This document shows positions 53,545-61,402 of a DNA stretch of 64,000 nucleotides, piece by piece. Position numbers and translations under genes: made by a program. A model generated the notes under the pieces. The model saw only the letters and a program-made list of their open reading frames with translations, made no database searches and was not told the origin of the DNA. Source of the stretch: Labyrinthula sp. Ha. Taxonomy: Eukaryota > Sar > Bigyra > Labyrinthulida > Labyrinthulaceae. The stretch spans positions 124,001 through 188,000 of the forward strand of contig JAALGZ010000056.1 in NCBI GenBank assembly GCA_015227615.1. The letters are read 5' to 3'. Numbering within the stretch: position 1 is the stretch's first letter; each line of letters starts with the position of its first letter.

Positions 53545-54669
53545 ATGACTTCGCAAAACTCAACGTTCGGAATACTTCTATACTCCATAGCTCTAACTTA
53601 TACCTACCATATCCTCGGGTTTCGGATTCTTCGACGGTACCTAAACACTACATTGCCCAAACTTTGGTTCTTCAACAACTTAAATTACAAAGGTAAAAAC
53701 AACGCAGACACTGTAGAAGAATTTAAATATGTTTCCATCCTTACAGTTCATCATCTTGTGGGCGGTGCTGTTATGTTACTGGCTTGGCTAATAAACTCAC
53801 CTACGCTTTTCTACCATGGAATTATCCTTGAAATAGCAGACGACCTGCACGACTCCGTTGTTTTGTTGACAAAACAATGGCCGTTTGAAGGGAATGGAAA
53901 TGATAACCTCGCCAAAATAGTTATTCCGCATCATCTTTTTGGTATTGTTGCAGGACCTATTGCTCTGAAGACTTCGCTGAGTGAGAATGTTCATGCTATG
54001 GGTATAGGTGCTGGGTTGCTGTGTGCTGGGGGTATAAGTTTGCTTGTGTTGACTATTAGAAGGACGATAGATAGAGAGGGCTATGATGAAAGACCGACTG
54101 ATGCGTGGAAGGAGTTCTCTTTGAGGTTGGTTAACTATGTGAGCGTAATGGTATTTAGATGGGTCCTGTTTCCTATTGAAATTTACAGGCTTGCTTTCGT
54201 TGATGGATATGTCACCCAGTTTCCGCCTCTTGTTGTAGCTGTGCTTATCTTTGCCATTGGGGGAATGGTTTGGTTTAACTTGATTGTTGCCGTAACTTTA
54301 TCGACTGGGTTATGGGAAGCATACGAGCTTGCTAAGAGCAAAATGTATGTAGAAAAGGCCGTGGAAATTTTTCAGGAGTGGATGGTAAATGCGAACGAGG
54401 CTGTTGCAGATGGAGTTGAAGACTTGAAGAATTGGGACGGGGATGATTTTGTCTATGTTTGGAACGGGTTTAAGGAAGAAGTTGCCGACAAGTTTGTACA
54501 AGAAGTGCAACAGGATTTTGAAAAGTTAAAAGAGATAGATTGGCAGGAAGTTAGAGAACAGATAGAAAATGTGACTGATGAAACACAGTATAAGCTACAG
54601 ACATTGTATAGTCGTATCAGAACACGAGCAGAGTCAATTCAAAAGCGAATGTTAACAGCTATTAACTAG
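53545..54669 (+). CDS. polytopic membrane protein with paired histidines (TLC-like?)
   Basis: 374 residues, ATG start. About six hydrophobic spans (roughly 8-28, 62-83, 125-142, 150-171, 195-217, 226-256) are followed by a hydrophilic, probably helical C-terminal domain (~257-374) rich in Glu, Lys and Trp. Two His-His pairs (69-70 and 129-130) and the acidic motif EIADDLHD (96-103) sit at span edges. HH followed by an HD-type motif recalls TLC-domain lipid-handling proteins (ceramide synthase, TRAM, CLN8), but overall similarity is too weak to assert. It may bind a metal or a lipid in the ER or a plastid membrane. It converges on ribonucleotide reductase, with 115 bp between stops. Confidence 0.65.
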   Translation: MTSQNSTFGILLYSIALTYTYHILGFRILRRYLNTTLPKLWFFNNLNYKGKNNADTVEEFKYVSILTVHHLVGGAVMLLAWLINSPTLFYHGIILEIADDLHDSVVLLTKQWPFEGNGNDNLAKIVIPHHLFGIVAGPIALKTSLSENVHAMGIGAGLLCAGGISLLVLTIRRTIDREGYDERPTDAWKEFSLRLVNYVSVMVFRWVLFPIEIYRLAFVDGYVTQFPPLVVAVLIFAIGGMVWFNLIVAVTLSTGLWEAYELAKSKMYVEKAVEIFQEWMVNANEAVADGVEDLKNWDGDDFVYVWNGFKEEVADKFVQEVQQDFEKLKEIDWQEVREQIENVTDETQYKLQTLYSRIRTRAESIQKRMLTAIN

Positions 54670-54781
54670 TTTTGGAACAGAATTTTGTATCGTTTTTTCC
54701 CGTGGTTGCACTTTTATAACCTCAGTTTTGAGCACTAAAGTTAAAAAGGTCACATTTTATTGTATTAACAGTTTCTGAAGT

Positions 54782-57199
54782 TTAACTTCCGCACATAAGA
54801 CAATCCTCTTCTTCAACTACAGGAGCTTTCACATTTCTGTTCTTCGCGGCTTCTTGGTCTACAGTAAATTGAATGGCATTCGCTTTAGCCCTTGTTCTCA
54901 AATAGTACATACCAGTCTTGAGACCCTTCTTCCATGCATAGAAGTGCATTGAGGTTAACTTCCCAACGTTAGGATCTGCCATGTGGACATTTAAACTTTG
55001 GGACTGATCAATAAAAGCTCCTCTATCTGCTGCCATATTAAGCACCTGCTTTTGCTTAATTTCCCAAACAGTCTTGTATAATGCTTTCAACTCTTGAGGA
55101 ATCTCAGCAACGTGTTGAACACTTCCTCTATCCGCCATGATTTGGTTTCTAATACTGGGTGTCCACAAATTAAGTTTGATGAGATCCCTCAGTAAGTGAG
55201 TATTAACCACAGTAAACTCTCCTGCAAGAACTCTTCTTGTATAAATATTTGACGTATATGGTTCAAAGCATTCATTATTCCCCAAAATTTGACTTGTTGA
55301 CGCTGTTGGCATAGGTGCTAGTAGCAAAGAGTTTCTAACCCCAATTTCTTGAACTTTGACTCTTAAACCTTCCCAGTCCCATCCCAGTTTTGGATTTGGT
55401 TCCTGCTCCCATAGATCAAACTGAAATTTACCTTCAGAAATAGGTGAGCCTTTAAATGTTTCATAAGGACCTTCTTCCTTTGCGAGTTCCATTGAAGCTT
55501 CACACGCACCATAATAAATAGTTTCAAATATATCTCTGTTTAGTTGTTGCGCTTCAGCACTTTCAAAAGGATAACGAAGTTGCATGAATGCGTCTGCCAA
55601 ACCTTGTACACCAATTCCGATAGGTCTGTGTCGCATATTGGAGTTCTTAGCTTCAATGACAGGATAATAATTCTCATCTATGACTCTGTTCAAGTTTCTA
55701 GTCACCTGCTTAGATATTTCATAAAGCCCTTTAAAATCGTATGTCTTCTCTTCGTTGTTGACAAATGTTCTCAAATTTATACTTGCTAAGTTACATACGG
55801 CTACTTCATCAGGTGCAGTGTACTCAATAATTTCGGTACATAAGTTTGACGACTTGATAGTTCCTAAATTTTTCTGGTTAGATTTCTTATTGCACGCATC
55901 TTTGAACAACATATAAGGGGTTCCCGTTTCTACTTGCGCTGTCAAAATCTGATACCATAAATCCTGGGCCTTAATAGACTGTCTGCCTCTTCCTTCAGAT
56001 TCATATTTCTCATATAATGCTTTAAACTCATCACCATAAACCTCTGCAAGCCCTTTCGCTTCATTAGGACAGAACAAAGTCCAAGTACCATTTGCCTGGA
56101 CTCTCTCCATAAACAAGTCTGGAATCCACAAACCATAAAACAAATCTCTTGCTCGTTGTTCTTCCTTTCCATGATTCTTCCTCAGATCCAGAAATTCAAA
56201 AATATCAGCATGCCAAGGCTCCAAGTATATTGCAAAGGAGCCCTTTCTCTTTCCGCCTCCTTGATCGACATATCTTGCTGTGTCATTGAAGACTCTTAGC
56301 ATTGGGACGATCCCGTTACTCTGGCCGTTTGTTCCAGCTACGTAACTATCTCTGGCTCTGATGTTATGAATACTTAATCCAATTCCACCAGCATATTTCG
56401 AAATACAAGCACAAGTTTTCAGAGTATCATAAATTCCATCAATCGAATCCTCTTTCATACAAACCAGAAAACAACTGGACATCTGAGGTCTTGGTGTTCC
56501 AGCATTGAACAGCGTAGGTGTCGCGTGTGTGTAAAGCTTCTTAGACATGGCATTATAGGTTTGGATTGCACTCTGGATATCTTCTTTATGAATCCCAATT
56601 GCAACTCTCATTAACATATGTTGCGGCCTTTCAACGATCTTTTTGTTAATCTTCAATAAGTAAGCTCTTTCAAGAGTCTTAAATCCAAAGTAATCATACG
56701 TGAAATCTCTCTTATAGTCAATAGCTGCCTGCAAGACTTCCTTGTTTCTGCCAATTATGTCTATTACGTCTTCTGCGATTAGCGGAGACCATACTCCAGT
56801 CTTAGGATGAAGGCAATCCCTCAACTTCTTCATCGTCTCAAAAAAATCTTCACTTGTATTCTTATGCAGATTGCTGACGCAGATTCTTGCTGCAAGCACG
56901 GAGTAATCCGGGTGCTGTGTGGCAGCATAAGCCGCAGTTTCAGCAGCAAGCTCGTCCAACTGTGAAGTTGTAACTCCAGGATAAACTCCCATAACAACTT
57001 TTTGTGAGATCTTTACTGGATCAACGTGTGTCGTGTCTAGCCCATAACAAAGGTGACGAATTCTAGAAGTAATCTTGTCAAACAAGACTTCTTCTTTCTT
57101 TCCGTTCCGTTTTATTACATACATTGTTTTCTTATCATCGATCTGATTCTCCGTGGATATGTTTTCCTTACCGATTTCGCTCTTTGGTGATTCACTCAT
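54782..57199 (-). CDS. RNR1: ribonucleoside-diphosphate reductase large subunit (class Ia)
   Basis: 805 residues, essentially colinear with human RRM1. Reduces ribonucleoside diphosphates to deoxy forms for DNA synthesis, in complex with the radical-carrying small subunit. The N-terminal ATP cone ([20 protein letters not shown], from ~25) gives dATP/ATP overall control. Active-site elements are present: the redox cysteines in SSCFLVCM and AVCNLAS, the NLCTEI motif with the thiyl Cys and Glu, and [14 protein letters not shown] and NIYTRRV with the radical-path tyrosines. The C-terminal swinging-arm pair is CLMCGS (800-805), identical to the animal end. No intron; ATG start. The promoter has a tandem CTTAACGGTT repeat and TATA-like sequence, suggesting cell-cycle control. 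Confidence 0.97.
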   Translation of the reverse strand: MSESPKSEIGKENISTENQIDDKKTMYVIKRNGKKEEVLFDKITSRIRHLCYGLDTTHVDPVKISQKVVMGVYPGVTTSQLDELAAETAAYAATQHPDYSVLAARICVSNLHKNTSEDFFETMKKLRDCLHPKTGVWSPLIAEDVIDIIGRNKEVLQAAIDYKRDFTYDYFGFKTLERAYLLKINKKIVERPQHMLMRVAIGIHKEDIQSAIQTYNAMSKKLYTHATPTLFNAGTPRPQMSSCFLVCMKEDSIDGIYDTLKTCACISKYAGGIGLSIHNIRARDSYVAGTNGQSNGIVPMLRVFNDTARYVDQGGGKRKGSFAIYLEPWHADIFEFLDLRKNHGKEEQRARDLFYGLWIPDLFMERVQANGTWTLFCPNEAKGLAEVYGDEFKALYEKYESEGRGRQSIKAQDLWYQILTAQVETGTPYMLFKDACNKKSNQKNLGTIKSSNLCTEIIEYTAPDEVAVCNLASINLRTFVNNEEKTYDFKGLYEISKQVTRNLNRVIDENYYPVIEAKNSNMRHRPIGIGVQGLADAFMQLRYPFESAEAQQLNRDIFETIYYGACEASMELAKEEGPYETFKGSPISEGKFQFDLWEQEPNPKLGWDWEGLRVKVQEIGVRNSLLLAPMPTASTSQILGNNECFEPYTSNIYTRRVLAGEFTVVNTHLLRDLIKLNLWTPSIRNQIMADRGSVQHVAEIPQELKALYKTVWEIKQKQVLNMAADRGAFIDQSQSLNVHMADPNVGKLTSMHFYAWKKGLKTGMYYLRTRAKANAIQFTVDQEAAKNRNVKAPVVEEEDCLMCGS

Positions 57200-57239
57200 T
57201 TCTTTTTTTTGTTTTAGTTTGGTTTTGTTATAATTTATA

Positions 57240-57272
57240 AACCGTTAAGTTTTAGTTTATCTAACCGTTAAG
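57240..57272 (-). promoter_or_regulatory. tandem CTTAACGGTT repeat in RNR promoter
   Basis: Two identical 10-bp copies (57240-57249 and 57263-57272), 23 bp apart, 41-73 bp upstream of the start codon. A TTTATAAATTATA stretch lies between them and the gene. The core YAACGG is the Myb recognition sequence and resembles plant M-phase (MSA) elements. Confidence 0.5.
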
Positions 57273-57409
57273 ATGTGTATTTGGGCAGTTTCTGGATGCT
57301 GTTGTTTTTGGGACATTCGTAGTTTGAATATTAGAGTGAACCAGCAGAATAGCAGAACAAGTACATACTAAACTTGGGCGAAATAGGCCCATTCCAACAT
57401 AAAAGATTC

Positions 57410-57422
57410 GGGGGGGGGGGGG
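57410..57422. repeat. G13 homopolymer
   Basis: Thirteen G in a row on plus, unusual in this AT-rich window, ~210 bp upstream of the RNR start. Confidence 0.8.
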
Positions 57423-57608
57423 AGTTTATGCTCTGTTTTTAAGAAATAGTATTTGTTTCACAACTACGCAAATTTTGACCTAGATCTGTATAATAATGGA
57501 AGAAGGTGTTGTCACATATAGTTGTCTACTCTATATGACAAGCAAGCAGCTTGCACTTGAAGGTGGGTTATGAAGACTAGTGCACTTGTTTACTCAAGCT
57601 AGGTTTGT

Positions 57609-58400
57609 ATGAAAATGAGAGGTTTTTTAAGTTTCAATCATAGAGCTTATTTATTAGGAAATCCAAGTCAAAGTAGTACGCAGCAACTCCAATCTATACT
57701 AAAAGTACGGACAACGTTTGGTGCTTATAGTAAGAAACACAACTCGTCCAGTATGAAAGAAGCTCATTATTTTTATGAATTTATGAGATATATGTCTAAT
57801 GCAAGACTATCTGCAAGAGAACAAAGCCTTCTTAGGCACCAAATTTTTTTAATATTCTTGACCATTGGCTAGTCTTAGTAGTCGAGACGCCTAAAAACAA
57901 TAAGAAAATTGCATTTTATGATAATTTTATAACTTTAGAAAAGAGTTCACTGAGTTAACACTTTCAGAGACACCGATGCAGCGAGTATTCTTCAGTGAAA
58001 TAGTAAGAAAACTAGGAAAAGCTCTTCCTGAGCATATTAAAAACCTAAGTACAGCGCCGTTTGCTTAAGAGCTCCCTAAGCAAGTGTAGTTTAATTATTT
58101 TAAAACATGTTAGGCAATGCTATGCGAAAAATAGCTAGTTAGACACCTCAGTAAAAACTAGGCTAACGAGCTTACCACCAGGGACTCAAGCAGCAGGATT
58201 ACGCAACTGTTCCTAACCTAGTCAGCACTCAGATCATTTTAATGTATAAAGAACTGAGTTTGTTGCAAATTTCCTTCTTGAAAATTTAAAAGAATATTTA
58301 CACAAGCAGAGACCAGCACTGACAAACAATCCGAATCTGGGACAATGAGTTCGGTCCTCTTGGATTGCCACCATCAACTCAGCATTCAAACACCTCTACA
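57609..58400 (+). pseudogene. decayed coding region of unknown family
   Basis: Begins with an 87-codon ATG frame (MKMRGFLSFNHRAYLLG...) that ends at 57872. Directly after, other frames continue with protein-like sequence (for example around 57880-57960, 58000-58066 and 58260-58340), each ending in stops. The pattern is that of a broken gene with several frame breaks. I do not recognise the family and cannot tell a host gene from a mobile element, so I leave the pieces unassembled. Confidence 0.4.
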
Positions 58401-58993
58401 GGAACCAACTATGTCTGAATTGACAATCTGTAGAATACCACAACCTGTGTATATCTTTATTTTGAATTGTTTTCAACAACAATTGAACTAAGGAATTGAG
58501 AATATGAATCTAACAGAACCTTCGGCATAGTTCTATTTCCAGAGAATCTCGAGCAGACATGCATGGCAGGGAGTTTTTCTCAGAAACGGCCCAAGAAATT
58601 TAGTTTAGTTTGGGGCATTAACGGCACAGGGTTACATTTTGAGAAGACATAGGCGTTTAGCTATAGTTCCTTATCCCCAAATGTTATTAAATAGAAGAGT
58701 TATTGTGTGAAAGCTGTTCGGGCACAATCTAGATGCGTGATATTTTAAAGATATGGAATAAATAGAAGATTAAATAGTTAAGGCGTTTATTATTTTTCGG
58801 GGCAATTATGTACGTATTACCGATGCTATGAGACATGGATTCAACTGCTCATACTGAAAGGAAAATAAGAGTTCTCTATAAAACAATGCCTAACCGCTAG
58901 AACCTTAAGTCAACTGCTAGGTGCAATAAAAACATGGTCGTGAGGAATTTAAAGACTTTTAATGGAAATAAAGTAAAGCATCTCCTACAGCTA

Positions 58994-59372
58994 GGGGTGG
59001 GATTTGTTGAAAAATATCAACAATTATTTGCTATTCATTTTGATTCTGATTATCATAAATTAATTGGGTCACATGACCTTGCAGAAAACTGCCAAGGAAC
59101 ATAGAGTTTAATTAAGTACCGCACGAAATCCACATAAAAGAGAATATATCCCCGGAATAGTCCAGTAATGGAATGCATGAAGGTCATAAGCACGGTGTTT
59201 GAAAATTTTCAAACGGTAGCAGAAAGAAATGCAAGATTTTTGGCCGGTTGATCCAAGGTCGTGCGGCTCAACTTATTATTGATAAGCAATTGGTTAGACG
59301 TAATCTACCAATAAGAAAACATAGGCAAATTTCTTGTTGATAATTTATCAATAAAACAAATCCCACCCCCTA
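58994..59372. mobile_element. hAT-type MITE
   Basis: 379 bp with imperfect terminal inverted repeats of ~40 bp, starting TAGGGGTGGGATTTGTT at the left and the same (one extra G) at the right on the opposite strand. It is flanked by an 8-bp duplication with one mismatch, CCTACAGC (58986-58993) and CCTACACC (59373-59380). An 8-bp duplication and TAGGGGTG ends are typical of hAT elements. No coding capacity; a non-autonomous element moved by a hAT transposase elsewhere. The diverged ends and TSD suggest it is not recent. Confidence 0.8.
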
Positions 59373-59380
59373 CCTACACC

Positions 59381-60178
59381 AAAAAAGGACCTAGGTCAAC
59401 ACAAGTAGCCGGCTAGAAGGCACAATCAAAATATGTTTAAAAGCTACACAAAGGGTTTAGAACATCATATAAAAGGGCAGAAAGCTTATAATTTTATGCT
59501 TCACTGACTAAAAGGATTATTAATCCTGTAGCCAAAGAGTACTTTGAAAATTTATGCTGTAGAGGATTTTCCTAAGTGTGAATCTTAGTCTTCAACAGAT
59601 AGATAGAAGCAGACAAAGCATGAAAGGGTGCTAGCAATTTCAAAGCAATAAGTATTCAAAGTTCACAGCACGCCATAAGGAAGAGATCCAGTTCTTAAGA
59701 CAAACCAAGGGTCGATGATGATCCGAATAAGCAGCGAATCTAGGCACGTCATAATGGAGTCTAATGACGTGGTAATATTGCTCACAGCTCCACATTGTCA
59801 ATACTGCAGCAAAGAACTAAACTAAGGATTTGTGAGTATGCAGACTATCCTTTTTCTCTGATTAAGACTATATTGCTCTATGTTTGAACAAGGCGGCCTA
59901 ATCTTGCAGCTCCATTTGCTGGGTCTGCAGTCAGAGATAGAAACTTTGATTAAGCAAATAAGGCGTGGAACTATGCAATGAACTGTATTGTCTCCATGTA
60001 TTCTTGAAGGAGTCTTGTAGTGTTAAAATTTCCGTGTTCTATACCAGCCGCAGGAAAGGCAAAAACTCTACACAGACGTGCAATACTTAATGACCAATGG
60101 AATTGTGACAAAGAAGTTGGTATTTGCTTGTAATCAAAGCACTTTATCTCTTTGTTTTTAGTGTAGTTATTGTTTTTA
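59381..60178. other. gene-free spacer
   Basis: Nothing recognised. It includes the 3' flank of the small membrane-protein gene. Confidence 0.4.
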
Positions 60179-60391
60179 TTATGGGCCAACTTCTCTACCT
60201 AATAGCCGTAATTTCTGGTTTAAATTCTCAGTTTGCGCTTCGTCGAACTGCTTCAACTTCAATGCTGCAAGTCCCCCTACTCCAAAAGCAATCACATGTT
60301 CCCATGGTCTATGCATTAATGGAAGCTTTCGTAATCCATTCGAGTACACGTTGACGCTAATTCCAATCAATCCTCCGATTATAAAACCCAT
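60179..60391 (-). CDS. small membrane protein with PWEH motif
   Basis: 70 residues, ATG start. A Gly-rich hydrophobic segment (MGFIIGGLIGISVNVYSNGL) is followed by LRKLPLMHRPWEHV, a second hydrophobic Gly-rich segment (IAFGVGGLAAL) and a charged tail. The size and the R-x-PWEH pattern recall small accessory subunits of mitochondrial complex I (NUXM-like), but that is from memory and unconfirmed. It has its own compact promoter: 103 bp separate it from the RPIA stop, and that gap holds a GGCCAAATGGCC palindrome. Composition and promoter support a real gene. Confidence 0.55.
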   Translation of the reverse strand: MGFIIGGLIGISVNVYSNGLRKLPLMHRPWEHVIAFGVGGLAALKLKQFDEAQTENLNQKLRLLGREVGP

Positions 60392-60494
60392 CTCTGATTT
60401 CTCAATTCTTTCTTTTCAATTGCCCAAAATATGAAAGGCCAAATGGCCTAGAATATCAAAAAACGAGGTAAAACGAGATAAATAAGAATTTAAA
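60392..60494 (-). promoter_or_regulatory. compact promoter with GGCCAAATGGCC
   Basis: 103 bp between the RPIA stop and the next start. Contains GCCCAAAATAT (60423) and the palindrome GGCCAAATGGCC (60437-60448), both also found in the SPF30 bidirectional promoter. Confidence 0.5.
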
Positions 60495-61241
60495 CTATAA
60501 CTGAACTATCTTTGTGTCACCTGACTCAAAAGCAAAGAAAACTTTATTAGCCATTCGATTAAACAACCCTGTACAAACCACACCAGGAATATTTAAAATA
60601 CCTTGCTCCAGTTTCTCGGTTTCCTTCATGTCTTTCTCTGGAAACACAACGTCCAGAATAAACATGCCATTATCAGTAACAACTGGACCTGCTTTGCTTT
60701 TTGCCATCCGCAACTCCACTTTCGTAGCTGCTAGTTTTTCCTTTAAATGTATCTCAACCATAGTATAACTCATAGGGATTACCTCAACTGGTACTCCTTT
60801 CGTCCAGTTTCGGCCTAAAACCGGGCTATCCTTGCTTGCATCACAAATAACATAAAACTGTTGGGCAGCAAAAGCGACAATCTTCTCCTGAGTTAAACAT
60901 CCACCACCTCCTTTTATCAAATTTAAATCCCTGTCAACTTCATCAGCACCATCGAGCGCAAAATCGAGTTCTGGATATTGCTCAAGACCTCCAAGAATAA
61001 GATTTTTACTTTCCTGGATAAGTTGCTTGGCTTGAAACGATGTAGGAACACAAATAAATTTAGTTTGGCTTTGCTGAGATGTAAGGATGCCGTCCAAATA
61101 CTTGACTGCGTGAACTATTGTTGACCCTGACCCTATTCCAAGGAGTACTGGTGATTTGGTCCCTAGTTGAGACAATAAATGATCCACTGTTGTTTTTGCT
61201 GCAAGAGCTTTCTGCTCGTCTTGTGTTAAGGTCTTACTCAT
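60495..61241 (-). CDS. RPIA: ribose-5-phosphate isomerase A
   Basis: 248 residues, ATG start, no intron. Interconverts ribose 5-phosphate and ribulose 5-phosphate in the pentose phosphate pathway. Landmarks: the phosphate-binding GIGSGST (35-41), the DGADEVD motif (Asp97, Asp100), Lys110 in LIKGGGG, and catalytic Glu119 in LTQEKIV. Their spacing is the same as Asp81, Asp84, Lys94 and Glu103 of E. coli RpiA. The C-terminus ends in the family's small beta domain. No targeting peptide is seen, so it is probably cytosolic. Length is normal for the family. Confidence 0.96.
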   Translation of the reverse strand: MSKTLTQDEQKALAAKTTVDHLLSQLGTKSPVLLGIGSGSTIVHAVKYLDGILTSQQSQTKFICVPTSFQAKQLIQESKNLILGGLEQYPELDFALDGADEVDRDLNLIKGGGGCLTQEKIVAFAAQQFYVICDASKDSPVLGRNWTKGVPVEVIPMSYTMVEIHLKEKLAATKVELRMAKSKAGPVVTDNGMFILDVVFPEKDMKETEKLEQGILNIPGVVCTGLFNRMANKVFFAFESGDTKIVQL

Positions 61242-61315
61242 TTTGTTTCTTACAGTGGAATTTCCGTATTGGTCGTGTAGAAACCTATTTTCATTGGTGC
61301 AAGCAAACCAATAAA

Positions 61316-61402
61316 ATGCCAGGACAAAATCCTGCCGGCTCAGTATGGCATTACTGGGAAGATCCTTCTAATAAAGCGATAAATCAGTGTGTATCTCTCT
61401 AA
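61316..61402 (+). CDS. possible first exon of a small gene
   Basis: A 28-codon ATG frame (MPGQNPAGSVWHYWEDPSN...) starting 75 bp from the divergent RPIA start. Near its end it meets GTGTATCT, a donor like GTATCT used elsewhere in the window. A short downstream exon is possible (an acceptor at TATTTAG, ~61461, would add eight residues). Composition is richer in GC than the flanks. I do not recognise it, and it may be leader sequence. Confidence 0.25.
   Translation: MPGQNPAGSVWHYWEDPSNKAINQCVSL

Noticed and set aside
55544-55789. Plus-strand frames inside ribonucleotide reductase and other large genes
   Set aside because: Antisense shadows of strongly conserved coding sequence.
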